Assembly (NCBI GenBank): GCA_030041175.1
Contig: JASHOK010000040.1
Span: forward strand, 1-50,823
Length of the DNA: 50,823 bases
DNA from: Thermoplasmata archaeon
GTDB taxonomy: Archaea > Thermoplasmatota > Thermoplasmata > Lutacidiplasmatales > UBA184
Direction of reading: 5' to 3'
Under the pieces are notes generated by a model. That model was not told the origin of the DNA. It saw only the letters and a list, made by a program, of their open reading frames with translations, and made no database searches. The position numbers and the translations under genes are program-made. Of this stretch, positions 23,545 to 32,225 are shown piece after piece (position 1 is the stretch's first letter; every line of letters begins with the position of its first letter).

Positions 23545-24216
23545 TTAGGGAAGAGCCGGTGGCAGTGGAATCTTGAGCGCCTTCAGGCGTTTATTGATTT
23601 CGTCCTCGGAAAACTCGCGGTATTCCTTCGCCGTGATCGTGTGGATCAGGTAGCCATCTCCCGAAGCCGAGTCCCGCTTCATCGCGACGGTCAGGCCCCG
23701 CAGCGCGAGGTCGACGCCGTCGGAAACGGTCATGTCGCGGGAGTATCCCTCTTCGAGAACCCCGTAGGCGAACGGGGATCCGCTGCCGACCGAGACATAC
23801 CGGTCCTCGATCGACCCCCCGGCCGGGTCCACGGAGAAGACGTGACCGCCCTTCGCGTCGACGCCGCCCATCAGGAGCCAGGCGTAGTAGGGAAACATCC
23901 GGTTTCCGCTCAGGATGTTTGCTAGCAGCGTGGAGGCCCCCTCGACGCTCAGTGCCGCGTTGCGGCGCAGGCGGTAGAGCGAGACTTCCGCTCGGAGATA
24001 CCGCGCCAGGGTCTGGGCATCGCCCACGAGGCCGGCGATGGTCATCCCGAGGTTTTCATCGATCTTGAAGACCTTCTGGGTCTGCTTGGCGGCAATCAAC
24101 GTTCCCGCCGTGGCCCGTCGCTCGGTTCCGAGAACGACGCCGTCCTTGCAAACGGCGGCGATGGTGGTGGTGCCCTTCAGGAGGTGTTCGGGGTCCGCGA
24201 TCTGTGTGTGCTGCAT
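23545..24216 (-). CDS. psmB: 20S proteasome beta subunit
   Basis: A 223-residue N-terminal nucleophile hydrolase, the catalytic subunit of the archaeal 20S proteasome. A short propeptide ends at KG just before Thr16 (TTTIAAV), which becomes the active N-terminus after self-cleavage. The catalytic D/K pattern (ERRATAG, then K) and the GSGSPFAYG segment are present. ATG 24216 is preferred over the in-frame GTG 24228 because a GGGAGG Shine-Dalgarno sequence lies just upstream of the ATG. It is followed by aCPSF1. Cdc48 with an HbYX tail, also in this window, is a candidate partner ATPase. Confidence 0.95.
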   Translation of the reverse strand: MQHTQIADPEHLLKGTTTIAAVCKDGVVLGTERRATAGTLIAAKQTQKVFKIDENLGMTIAGLVGDAQTLARYLRAEVSLYRLRRNAALSVEGASTLLANILSGNRMFPYYAWLLMGGVDAKGGHVFSVDPAGGSIEDRYVSVGSGSPFAYGVLEEGYSRDMTVSDGVDLALRGLTVAMKRDSASGDGYLIHTITAKEYREFSEDEINKRLKALKIPLPPALP

Positions 24217-24261
24217 GGAGCCTCCCACGAGTGGGAAAATCGGTCGAGGGGACGAGGGGTC

Positions 24262-24270
24262 GGTATATAA
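24262..24270. promoter_or_regulatory. Shared TATA box between divergent psmB and sdhA
   Basis: The near-palindromic ggtatataa can be read on both strands. For psmB it lies about 40-50 nt from the ATG. For sdhA it would give a leader of about 80 nt containing a 7-bp hairpin (24284-24290 with 24299-24305). A second TATA-like gataaac at about 24340 lies roughly 30 nt before sdhA and could give a near-leaderless message instead. Confidence 0.5.
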
Positions 24271-24371
24271 GCGCTCGCGGACGCGCGGTCAAGCGTTGGA
24301 CCGCGTGCAACGAAATCGAGGAAAAAGCGGCGCAGTTCTGATAAACTCCGTGTCGGTCGCGCCGTTCACGG

Positions 24372-26045
24372 ATGCTGAAACACGACATCGTCGTGGTCGG
24401 CGCGGGGCTGGCCGGGCAGCGCGCGGCGCTCGCCGCGGCTCGGGCCGGCCATGACGTGGCGCTCGTCTCGAAACTTCACCCCCTGCGCTCGCACTCCGGC
24501 GCAGCCCAGGGCGGCATCAATGCCGCGGTCGGGAAGGAAGACTCGGTCGAGACCCACATCTACGACACGGTCAAGGGATCCGACTACCTCGGCGACCAGG
24601 ACGCGATCGAGTTCTTCTGCCAGCAGGCCGGGCCGACCGTTATCGAGATGGAGCACTTCGGCACGATCTTCAGTCGGTCGGACGACGGGTCGCTGGCCCG
24701 ACGGGCATTCGGCGGAGCGGGATTCCCACGCACGATCTACGCGGCGGACCGGACCGGCCTCGCGCTGCTCCAGGGGATCTACGAGCATCTGGGTACCGAG
24801 ACGATCCGGATCTACGAGGAGTGGTTCCTGCTCTCGGTCGTCGTGCGCGACGGCCGCGTGCAGGGTATCTCCGCCTTCGACCGCCGGACGCTCAAGGTCG
24901 AGGGCATCGCGGCGAAAGCGGTCATCCTCGCTACCGGGCCGTTCGGCCGGATCTATGGCCGGACAACGAACGCCCACAGCTGCACCGGTGACGGAGTTGC
25001 CGCCGCGTATCGAGCTGGCGCCGCGCTCAAGGACATGGAGTTCGTCCAGTTCCACCCGACCGCCTTGATGGAGTCGAGCATCCTGATCACCGAGGGCGCT
25101 CGCGGCGAAGGGGGGATCCTCAAGAACGTCAATGGCGAGCGATTCATGGCCCGCTACGCTCCCCATGTGCTGGACCTCGCGTCGCGGGACGTGGTCTCTC
25201 GGGCGATCGTCACCGAAGTGAAGGAGGGACGCGGATTTCCGGGCGGTTTTGTCCACCTGGAGCTGATGCATCTCGGCAAGGAGAAGATCGAGAGTCGGCT
25301 GCAGGAGATCTGTGACTTCTCCCGGACGTACGCCGGTGTCGACCCCGTCACCGAGCCGATCCCGGTCTATCCGGCCCAGCACTACATGATGGGCGGCATC
25401 AGCACGAACATGAAGGGTGAGGCCAGCATTCCGGGTCTCTACGCCGCCGGAGAGGCGGCCTGCGTGTCGATCCACGGGGCGAACCGGCTCGGGGGAAATT
25501 CGCTCCTCGAAACCCTGGTCTTCGGGAAGCAGGCGGGCCTGGCCGCCGCGGAGTTCGTCGCCTCGGCCCCGGACACCGAGATCCGAGCCGAGGATCTCGA
25601 AAAGGAGACGGCGCACATCCAGCAGCTCTGGAATCGGACCGAGGGTGAGTCGCCGCGGGCGCTCCGGACCGAACTGCAGCAAACGATGGACCAGCTCGTC
25701 GGGATCTACCGTACTCCGGAGGAGCTCTTTCGGGCGCTCCGTCAGGTGCGCGCGCTCCAGGAACGGTACCGGAACGTCCGCGTAATCGACCGGTCCACGA
25801 CCTACAACATCGACCTCACGGACGCGCTCGAGGTCGGGAACCTCCTCACGCTAGCCGAGATCATCGTGGTCGGAGCCATTGCCCGGACCGAGAGCCGTGG
25901 CGCGCACACCCGACTCGATTTCCCGGCCCGCGACGACAAGAGCTGGATGAAGCACACTTTGGCGCACTGGACGGTCAACGGACCGGAGTTGTCCTATGCT
26001 CCGGTCGCCTATACGCGATGGGAGCCGAAGGAGCGCGTCTACTGA
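24372..26045 (+). CDS. sdhA: Succinate dehydrogenase/fumarate reductase flavoprotein subunit
   Basis: A 557-residue flavoprotein. The FAD dinucleotide fold [15 protein letters not shown] opens the protein. The covalent-FAD region [13 protein letters not shown] holds the histidine. The substrate-capping segment and the [21 protein letters not shown] motif follow, and the C-terminal GRT-like helical domain completes it. It interconverts succinate and fumarate. ATG 24372 begins right at the fold. The gene overlaps sdhB (TGATG) and is followed by a CCG-domain subunit. No membrane-anchor subunit is present in the window. Confidence 0.93.
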   Translation: MLKHDIVVVGAGLAGQRAALAAARAGHDVALVSKLHPLRSHSGAAQGGINAAVGKEDSVETHIYDTVKGSDYLGDQDAIEFFCQQAGPTVIEMEHFGTIFSRSDDGSLARRAFGGAGFPRTIYAADRTGLALLQGIYEHLGTETIRIYEEWFLLSVVVRDGRVQGISAFDRRTLKVEGIAAKAVILATGPFGRIYGRTTNAHSCTGDGVAAAYRAGAALKDMEFVQFHPTALMESSILITEGARGEGGILKNVNGERFMARYAPHVLDLASRDVVSRAIVTEVKEGRGFPGGFVHLELMHLGKEKIESRLQEICDFSRTYAGVDPVTEPIPVYPAQHYMMGGISTNMKGEASIPGLYAAGEAACVSIHGANRLGGNSLLETLVFGKQAGLAAAEFVASAPDTEIRAEDLEKETAHIQQLWNRTEGESPRALRTELQQTMDQLVGIYRTPEELFRALRQVRALQERYRNVRVIDRSTTYNIDLTDALEVGNLLTLAEIIVVGAIARTESRGAHTRLDFPARDDKSWMKHTLAHWTVNGPELSYAPVAYTRWEPKERVY

Positions 26046-27025
26046 TGTTCGCCGACGAGAAGCTGATCACCGTGCCCTTCGACGTCTACCGGTACGACCC
26101 CGCCCACGGCGGCGAGCCCCGGTACCAGCACTACGAACTGCGTCTCGCGCCTCACACGCCGATCCTCACCGGGCTCCTCCGGATCCGGGACGAGATGGAT
26201 CCGACCCTGACGCTCCGCTATTCCTGCCGGAGCGCGATCTGCGGTTCCTGTGCCATGCTGGTGAACTCGAAGAGCCGGCTGGCCTGTCATACCCCCGTCG
26301 GTCCCGAGGTCAAGGAGCACGGACGGATCGTCGTGGACCCGATGCGCAACCAGCCGATCCTCCGGGATCTCGTGGTCGACCAGCAGCCGTTCTGGAGCCG
26401 GTACGAGAAGATGGAACCCCACCTGATCCTCGACCCGAAGCATCCGATGCCGGAAGGCCAGACCACGGCGATGTCGCCGGCGCAGGTCGAGCGCTTCAAG
26501 GAAACCCCCCGATGCATCTCCTGCGCCGCCTGTTTCTCGGCCTGTCCGGCCGTCGAGGCGGACCCGGCGTTTCCGGGACCGATGGCTCTGGCCAAGCTGT
26601 ACCGGTTCGTCGTCGACCCCCGAGACACCGCGCAAACGCACCGACTGCAGAAGATCCAGACCGAGGGCCTCTGGCTCTGTCTCCGGTGCCACCTCTGTAC
26701 CGAGGCGTGTCCCAAGGATGTGCGCCCGTCGGAACGGATTCGTGACCTGAAGGAGCTCGCCGTACAGGCGCAAGGCGGCACCGAGGCGGGATCCCGCCAC
26801 GCGATCGGTTTCCTCCACAACATCGAGGAGCGGGGGACGCTGAACGAGCTCAAGCTCGTTCGACAGACCTCCGGCATCGGGGGCCTGGCCGCATCGTTAC
26901 CGCAGGGCGTCCGGATCTGGCGGAAGAAACCCGAGCTGACCCAGTCTCCGCCGCCGATCGAGGGACTGGACCAGGTCAAGAAGATCTACTCGACGCTCAA
27001 GGACGACAAGTCGGAGGAGTCGTGA
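26045..27025 (+). CDS. sdhB: Succinate dehydrogenase/fumarate reductase iron-sulfur subunit
   Basis: A 326-residue iron-sulfur protein. The N-terminal ferredoxin domain binds a [2Fe-2S] cluster through C61, C66, C69 and C81. The C-terminal domain carries two cysteine sets, C157/160/163/167 and C212/215/218/222, each ending in Cys-Pro, for two further clusters. It is longer than ordinary SdhB (about 240), with a C-terminal extension of some 90 residues that resembles the linker joining the iron-sulfur and HdrB-like halves of thiol:fumarate reductase subunit B. ATG 26045 overlaps the sdhA stop; the CCG gene overlaps its stop (GTGA). Confidence 0.92.
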   Translation: MFADEKLITVPFDVYRYDPAHGGEPRYQHYELRLAPHTPILTGLLRIRDEMDPTLTLRYSCRSAICGSCAMLVNSKSRLACHTPVGPEVKEHGRIVVDPMRNQPILRDLVVDQQPFWSRYEKMEPHLILDPKHPMPEGQTTAMSPAQVERFKETPRCISCAACFSACPAVEADPAFPGPMALAKLYRFVVDPRDTAQTHRLQKIQTEGLWLCLRCHLCTEACPKDVRPSERIRDLKELAVQAQGGTEAGSRHAIGFLHNIEERGTLNELKLVRQTSGIGGLAASLPQGVRIWRKKPELTQSPPPIEGLDQVKKIYSTLKDDKSEES

Positions 27026-27906
27026 AGCTCGCGTACTATCCGGGATGCGTCGCCCAGGAGTCGGGCCGAGAGCTCGACATGGCGACGCGCTGGGTCTGCC
27101 AGGCGCTCGGCATCGAGCTGGTGTCGTTCCCGAGCTTCTCCTGTTGCGGCTCCGGATTCGTCGATGAGGCGAACGAAGTCCTCAACGTGGCGCTGAACGC
27201 CCGGAACCTGGCCATCGCCGAAAAGGCCGGGCTCGACCTCCTCACGATTTGCTCCACCTGCCAGGGCATGCTCACCCTCGCGAACCTCCGGCTCACCGAC
27301 CCGAAAATACGGGCTCGCGTCGACGCGGCGCTCACGCCGCTCGGTATCCAGTACCGGGGCACGACGCAGGTCAAGCATCTCCTTCGGGTGCTCACCGAGG
27401 ACGTCGGCATCGAAAAGATCCGGGCCAAGGTGGTCCGTCCACTGGCGGGCCTCAAGGTCGGCGCGTTCTACGGGTGCCACCTGCTCCGGCCGTCGGACGA
27501 GATGCGGTGGCAGACGGGCGAGGAACCCCACGCCTTCGAAGACCTGCTGGCGGCGGTCGGTGCGGACCCGGTGTACTACCGGGGTCGGGTGATGTGCTGC
27601 GGCTTTCCGATCCAGTTCGTGAAGCCGGAGACGGCCAGCCGCATCGCGGGCCGGCAGATCGACGATGCGAAGGCCCACGGAGCGGACGCGATGGCCACGC
27701 CCTGTCCGTTGTGTCACATTTCGCTCGATGCCTACCAGAACCAGGCGTCGAAGGCCGTCGGTCACGAATTGAACATGCCAGTCTTCCACCTGCCCCAGGT
27801 GGTCGGCCTGGCGCTCGGAGCCACGCCGGAGCAGCTGGGTCTCCCGCGCCACCTGGTTCCGACCGGCCCGGCCCTGGCGAAGATCGGGACGCGCGCACAC
27901 GCCTGA
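27022..27906 (+). CDS. CCG-domain subunit (SdhE/HdrB/TfrB-C-like)
   Basis: A 294-residue protein with two full cysteine-rich CCG domains: C9, C41-C42-G43, C77, C80 and C152, C192-C193-G194, C228, C231. In heterodisulfide reductase HdrB and in SdhE of class E succinate:quinone reductases such domains bind iron-sulfur clusters; in thiol:fumarate reductase they form the thiol site. GTG 27022 overlaps the sdhB stop. Its product is expected to complete an SdhA-SdhB complex, passing electrons to or from a quinone or a thiol/disulfide pair. There is no transmembrane helix. Confidence 0.88.
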   Translation: MKLAYYPGCVAQESGRELDMATRWVCQALGIELVSFPSFSCCGSGFVDEANEVLNVALNARNLAIAEKAGLDLLTICSTCQGMLTLANLRLTDPKIRARVDAALTPLGIQYRGTTQVKHLLRVLTEDVGIEKIRAKVVRPLAGLKVGAFYGCHLLRPSDEMRWQTGEEPHAFEDLLAAVGADPVYYRGRVMCCGFPIQFVKPETASRIAGRQIDDAKAHGADAMATPCPLCHISLDAYQNQASKAVGHELNMPVFHLPQVVGLALGATPEQLGLPRHLVPTGPALAKIGTRAHA

Positions 27907-27950
27907 GCGCCCGCCGAACGTACTTGTAGCCACACCGGCTCGGCCTCGGC

Positions 27951-28676
27951 GTGGCGCTTCCGTCGTCTCCGTCCACCCCCACCGAAGAGCCGGTCCCGGC
28001 GCATCGCCGGGGGTTCCTGGTCGGCGATCGGTTCAGCGACGACATGTCGCGGGTCATCTCGCTCAGCGACGGGGTCTTTGCCTTCGCGCTGACGCTCCTC
28101 GTACTCTCCCTCGTGGTCCCGGTCGTCCCGGGAACGACGAACGGCGTGACGAACGGCCCCCTCGGTGCGGCGCTGAACCATGACTACGGGACGTTCATCG
28201 GCTACGTCTTCGCGTTCGTGATGATCGCTGTCTGGTGGATCAACCATCACCGGCTGTTCCGGTACATCGTTCGGACGGACGACCTCCTGATCTGGATCAA
28301 CCTCGCTCTGCTGCTCGAGGTCGCGGTCATGCCGTTCGTCCTCAAGGTGTACACGACCTACGACTTCACGCAGTACGGGATCATCCTCTTCGCGGCCATG
28401 CAGGCGGTCGCGGGATTCACTATGAACATCCTGTGGCGCTACGCGGCCGGAGTGAAACTGCTGCGCCCGGACCTCGACCCGGCGATCATCCGGTTTCACA
28501 AGGTCCGCGGGCTCTTCACGCCCGCCGTCTTCCTGATCTCGATCGCGGTCTCGTTCGTCAGTCTCGGCGCCGCGGAGGGGACCTGGATCTTCGTGTTCGT
28601 CGCCCAGCGGTTCGCCGCCCGGGCCGTCTTCACGGATCGGACGACGGGCCAGCGGGAGGAGGAGACGGGCTCGTGA
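27951..28676 (+). CDS. TMEM175/DUF1211 family membrane protein, probable potassium channel
   Basis: A 241-residue integral membrane protein with about six transmembrane segments. The family signature appears as RVISLSDGVFAFALTLLVL, where the first helix lines the pore in characterised TMEM175 channels, followed by the loop WWINHHRLFRYI. The N-terminal 35 residues are hydrophilic. GTG 27951 lies about 25 nt after a TATA-like acttgtag, which suggests a leaderless transcript. Its last 47 nt overlap the convergent small zinc protein. The family suggests potassium conductance; physiology is unknown. Confidence 0.8.
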   Translation: MALPSSPSTPTEEPVPAHRRGFLVGDRFSDDMSRVISLSDGVFAFALTLLVLSLVVPVVPGTTNGVTNGPLGAALNHDYGTFIGYVFAFVMIAVWWINHHRLFRYIVRTDDLLIWINLALLLEVAVMPFVLKVYTTYDFTQYGIILFAAMQAVAGFTMNILWRYAAGVKLLRPDLDPAIIRFHKVRGLFTPAVFLISIAVSFVSLGAAEGTWIFVFVAQRFAARAVFTDRTTGQREEETGS

Positions 28677-28908
28677 GGAACCGGGCTCCCTCTCCCTTCG
28701 TCACGTAGACGTGCAGGACGTCGCAGGTCCCCTGGAAGTACTGGCGCCGGTCGGAGCTTCCCACCGCCCGCAGCCGTTCGGCCACTTCTCCGTCGGAAAG
28801 CTCGGGATCGACCCGGGGAGTGAACATGCACCCGAACACCAGAAAGCGTCGGCCCTCGACGTCGATTCGGTCGGTCTCGGGCGCGCCGCAGAACGGGCAG
28901 CTCAGCAC
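28630..28908 (-). CDS. Small zinc-binding protein, unknown function
   Basis: A 92-residue protein starting with a CPFCGAPE zinc-knuckle and a later FGCMFTP segment, then a helical part (LSDGEVAERLRAVG) and a C-terminal strand region with FQGTCDVLHVYV. The pattern of one CxxC plus further single cysteines recurs in small archaeal hypothetical proteins, but I can name no family. GTG 28908 follows the MCM-tail gene by 44 nt on the same strand. Its last 47 nt run antisense to the end of the TMEM175-like gene. Confidence 0.6.
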   Translation of the reverse strand: MLSCPFCGAPETDRIDVEGRRFLVFGCMFTPRVDPELSDGEVAERLRAVGSSDRRQYFQGTCDVLHVYVTKGEGARFLTSPSPPPAGPSSDP

Positions 28909-28952
28909 GTCGTGTCGAACCGGCGGGGCAGTATCAGTCTGACGGCTCCGGC

Positions 28953-30428
28953 TCAGACCGGCCGGTACCGCCCCACCGGATCCTGGTAGAGCGCTCCTCG
29001 GATCCGCAGGCGTTCCAGCTGCAACTCAACGTCCCAGGCCGACACGCTCACGCCGGCGGCGTGGAGTTCGCCGAGCATCTCGTCCACCGTAACTCCCGAG
29101 GTCCGGTTCTCGAGTACGCGGGCGAGAGCGCGGCGGACCCGGGAGGTCCGGCCCGTCTCGGAGCGGTCGGAGACGCGCGCGAGCGGGCCCCGGCCCCGGG
29201 CCTGCCAGCGGACCGCGCGGGCACAGCTCTCGCGCATCTGGTCGGCCACCCATCGCAGATCGCCTTCCTGGACATCGGTCGTCGCGTGCAGACGCGCCCG
29301 CGCACACGCCACCTGCGTCAGCCGGTCCCGAAACTCCCGGCTTTCGAGCCCCGAAGCGGGGTTTTGCTCTCCGCCCGGACTTGCCGCGTCCGCGACCGTA
29401 TCCCAGGCGCTCCGGAGATCCGGATCGATGGCCCGGAACCACCGGTACCAGTCGGGGGCATCCGGGGGTGTCGGTGAACGCCAGTGGAGCCCCCAGACGG
29501 CGGCCCGGAGGTCGTCGGGGATCTCCACCGGTCGGTCCGGAACCTTCCTCGCTTCGTCCGCCTCGAGAAGGAGGACGTCCGTACCGGCGTGGATGCGCGA
29601 GCGGTACTCATCGGCCAATGCGGGGCCGTAGGTGACAACGGACCGGGGGTGGCCCGAGGTCGGAGCCGGTGCCGGAGCACTCGAGACCGGACGAAACAGG
29701 ATCGAGAACGGTCGGCCGCGAGAGAACGCATGGGGCCGGAGACGGGCGCCGGACGCCAGCTCGCGGCCCGCCGCCGCCGAGAGCCGACCGGCCCGGGGCT
29801 GCGTGACCCACAGCGGCGCCAGCCGAGCCAGATTCTGGAGGAGGCTTCGGTACCGGGTCAGGGACCAGCCATCGACCTCGACATGGAGGTCGATACCGAC
29901 CGGCCGGCCGTGCCAGGGAATGGTGCCGACGATCGGGAGCAAGAGGGTTTCCACCGCCCACACCGGAAGATGGAGGAGCTCCGAGAGTTCGGATCCGACT
30001 CGGGCGATGCTTGCGAGCGGCAGCTCCGGCAGAATTTCTGGCCACGATGCGGCCGCCCAGCCGGAGGGGGCCTCGAGGAGGAGTTCCGCCGATCGCCCGT
30101 CGCCGATGGCCAGGGCCCGCTTCGTCGGTCGGGGGATCCGCACGAGCGTCCCGTCCGGCGGAGGGCGATGCCGCGCGGGAACGACGACGAGGTACCCGGG
30201 CCCCGGCCCGACGGGCAACGCCGACACCGCAAAGGTCCGGCGCCGCTCGACGCGGTCCGACCACTCCAGCGGGGGTTCGGCCGCCTCGGCAAACCCCACG
30301 ACGTCCGGCAGCGGGCGGCCGTAGGGGGTCCGGTGCAGCGCGCGTTCCCACCGGACGAATTCCGCCCGGCGAAACCGTTCCCACGGATGCTCGGGCAGCG
30401 TCGTCGGTGGCGGCCGTCGCGCGGCCAC
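28953..30428 (-). CDS. Unknown protein with MCM-like C-terminal lid and winged-helix module
   Basis: A 491-residue protein of unknown function. Residues 1-360 match nothing I know and contain no Walker A motif. Residues 364-408 (FRDRLTQVACARARL, then V-x3-D) resemble the arginine-rich helical lid that follows the AAA core of MCM helicases. Residues 428-491 read as a winged helix (VTVDEMLGELHAAGV, then LRIRGALYQD) like the MCM C-terminal domain. The gene starts with GTG 30428, 22 nt after an RHH-type gene. A DNA-binding role is plausible; helicase activity is not. Confidence 0.5.
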   Translation of the reverse strand: MAARRPPPTTLPEHPWERFRRAEFVRWERALHRTPYGRPLPDVVGFAEAAEPPLEWSDRVERRRTFAVSALPVGPGPGYLVVVPARHRPPPDGTLVRIPRPTKRALAIGDGRSAELLLEAPSGWAAASWPEILPELPLASIARVGSELSELLHLPVWAVETLLLPIVGTIPWHGRPVGIDLHVEVDGWSLTRYRSLLQNLARLAPLWVTQPRAGRLSAAAGRELASGARLRPHAFSRGRPFSILFRPVSSAPAPAPTSGHPRSVVTYGPALADEYRSRIHAGTDVLLLEADEARKVPDRPVEIPDDLRAAVWGLHWRSPTPPDAPDWYRWFRAIDPDLRSAWDTVADAASPGGEQNPASGLESREFRDRLTQVACARARLHATTDVQEGDLRWVADQMRESCARAVRWQARGRGPLARVSDRSETGRTSRVRRALARVLENRTSGVTVDEMLGELHAAGVSVSAWDVELQLERLRIRGALYQDPVGRYRPV

Positions 30429-30450
30429 GGCTCGGTCCCGCCCGAGCCGG

Positions 30451-30678
30451 TCAGTCGATGTAGCCGAGCGACCGGAGGCGATCGCGGAGCTGCCGCTCCT
30501 CCTCCTCGGAGAACGGGGGCTCGGCCGACGATTCGGCGAGTCGGGCCAGAACGAACGAGATGAATTCGTCGAGCGAGCCGAAGGACGTTTGGGCGAGCTT
30601 CTTCTCGAGCTGGCGCGCCACCTCCTCGGGAATCTTCACCGTGCGGGAGCTCTCCGCCGCCGTCGCCTGAGGAACCAT
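30451..30678 (-). CDS. Ribbon-helix-helix-like small protein
   Basis: A 75-residue protein. An N-terminal strand (TVKIPEEVARQLE) and two helices (SLDEFISFVLARLAE) fit a ribbon-helix-helix DNA-binding dimer. The C-terminal tail EEERQLRDRLRSLGYID resembles the end segment found on many archaeal and bacterial sulfatase-type proteins. A TATA-like cataacc lies about 35 nt upstream (near 30712). A CGCGC/GCGCG hairpin sits between box and start. It leads a three-gene unit with the MCM-tail protein and the small zinc protein and may control it. Confidence 0.65.
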   Translation of the reverse strand: MVPQATAAESSRTVKIPEEVARQLEKKLAQTSFGSLDEFISFVLARLAESSAEPPFSEEEERQLRDRLRSLGYID

Positions 30679-30731
30679 GTGTATCGCGCGCCGAAGCGCG
30701 GCTCAGGTTATGCCCTTTGCGAGAGCGGCGA

Positions 30732-31679
30732 CTATTCCCACTCGATGGTCGCGGGCGGCTTGTCCGTGATGTCGTAGAGCACCCGAGTCACCTGTCCGGC
30801 GAGCTCGCGCGTGATCCGCTCGGCGATGGTACGCAGCAGGGCCATCGGTACGTCCATGGCCGTCGCGGTCATGGCATCGGAGGACTCGACGATCCGGACG
30901 GACACCGCCTTTCCATGGACCCGGTTGTCCCCTTGCACGCCCACCGTCGGCACCGGCAGGAGGACGGCGAAGTACTGCCAGGGACGGGGGAGCGACCCGT
31001 CGGCAATGTGCTTCTCCACCTCCTCTTCGACCACGGCGTTCGCCGCGCGGACCGCGGCCAGACTCTCCGCGGTGACCGGTCCGTTGATCCGGACGGCCAG
31101 GCCGGGGCCCGGAAACGGCTGGCGCTCGGGAGCCGGGATCCCGAGATGGATGGACAGCGTACGGACCTCGTCCTTGTACAGGTCGCGAAGGGGCTCCACG
31201 ATGCGAAGCTTGAGGTCCTTCGGCAGGCCCCCGACGTTGTGGTGGGTTTTGATCGTGTCGCGCAGCGATCCGCCGCTCTCGATCCAGTCCGGCGCGATCG
31301 TGCCCTGAATGAGGGTGTCCGCGCCGAAGCGGCTCGCTTCCGCCTCGAAGACCCGGATGAACGTCTCCCCGACCCGTCGGCGCTTCTCTTCGGGATCCGA
31401 CACGCCGGCGAGGGCGGACAGGAACCGGTCCCCCGCGCTCGCCACGTCGACCCGGAGGTGGCTCGCCGCGAACAGGGTCTGCATCCGCTCGACCTCGTGG
31501 AGCCGAAGCAGGCCGGTGTCCACAAAGATCGCCCGGCAGCGGTCTCCCAGTGCCTCTTGACTGAGGACGGCGGCTGCGGTGCTGTCGATCCCCCCGCTGG
31601 TCGCGACGATGGCGCGCCCGGGGACCTGGGACCGGAGGTGCTCGACGGCTTCGCGGTGGAAGGCGGCCGGATCCCTCAC
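30732..31679 (-). CDS. guaA: GMP synthase, ATP-pyrophosphatase subunit (GuaA-B)
   Basis: A 315-residue protein equal to the C-terminal half of bacterial GuaA. The PP-loop ATSGGIDSTAAA is near residue 25. The dimerisation domain is complete, with FPGPGLAVRI and the C-terminal TDKPPATIEWE. It adenylates XMP and aminates it to GMP using ammonia from a separate glutaminase subunit, as usual in archaea; that subunit is not in this window. GTG 31679 overlaps the purE stop (GTGA), so purE and guaA are translationally coupled. Confidence 0.92.
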   Translation of the reverse strand: MRDPAAFHREAVEHLRSQVPGRAIVATSGGIDSTAAAVLSQEALGDRCRAIFVDTGLLRLHEVERMQTLFAASHLRVDVASAGDRFLSALAGVSDPEEKRRRVGETFIRVFEAEASRFGADTLIQGTIAPDWIESGGSLRDTIKTHHNVGGLPKDLKLRIVEPLRDLYKDEVRTLSIHLGIPAPERQPFPGPGLAVRINGPVTAESLAAVRAANAVVEEEVEKHIADGSLPRPWQYFAVLLPVPTVGVQGDNRVHGKAVSVRIVESSDAMTATAMDVPMALLRTIAERITRELAGQVTRVLYDITDKPPATIEWE

Positions 31680-32140
31680 GACTTCTCCGGGGGAGGCGAC
31701 GGGGGCGGTTCCTCCCGCCACTTGGCCCGATAGGCGTTGAGCCGTTGCACCAGTTCCGGGTATTTCAGCGCCAGGATCTCGACGGCCAGCAGCGCCGCAT
31801 TGTCGGCGGCATCGAGGCCGACGGCGGCCACCGGAACCCCCGGCGGCATCTGGACGACCGAGAGGAGGCTGTCGAGGCCGAGGCCCTTGTGGATCGGCAC
31901 CCCGATGACCGGGCGCAGCGTACGGGCGGCAACGGCACCGGGCAACGCGGCGGAGAGTCCGGCCATGGCGATGAACACGTCCGTCTCGGGGTCGTGCGCG
32001 AGGCGGTCGACCTTCTCCGGGGTCCGATGCGCCGACGCCACGTGGATCTCTACCGGGACGTGGAACTCCGAGAGCCGGTTCCGGGCCGCCTCGGCGGTCG
32101 GCATATCGGACTTGCTCCCGATCAGGATGGCGACCTTCAT
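31676..32140 (-). CDS. purE: N5-carboxyaminoimidazole ribonucleotide mutase / AIR carboxylase (PurE)
   Basis: A 154-residue PurE of the purine pathway, making CAIR. Visible signatures are IGSKSDMPTAE at the N-terminus, SAHRTPEKV, and AMAGLSAALPG-VAARTLRPVIGVP. Length is typical. Whether it uses N5-CAIR (class I) or AIR plus CO2 (class II) is not settled from sequence; purK was not seen here. ATG 32140 gives the normal N-terminus and lies 26 nt from a TATA-like ccttatg (32164-32170 on the plus strand), so the message is probably leaderless. Confidence 0.92.
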   Translation of the reverse strand: MKVAILIGSKSDMPTAEAARNRLSEFHVPVEIHVASAHRTPEKVDRLAHDPETDVFIAMAGLSAALPGAVAARTLRPVIGVPIHKGLGLDSLLSVVQMPPGVPVAAVGLDAADNAALLAVEILALKYPELVQRLNAYRAKWREEPPPSPPPEKS

Positions 32141-32163
32141 GGCGGCCGCGAGTCGTCGGCGCG

Positions 32164-32170
32164 CATAAGG
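32164..32170 (-). promoter_or_regulatory. TATA-like box for purE-guaA
   Basis: Reads ccttatg on the minus strand and is centred about 26 nt before ATG 32140. The divergent gene at 32226 has its own weaker box (ccatagctc, about 32194-32202). Confidence 0.45.
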
Positions 32171-32225
32171 ATTTGAGCCGGCCGCCGCCGAAACCTCCAT
32201 AGCTCACGAGGTCCCCGCGAACTCC

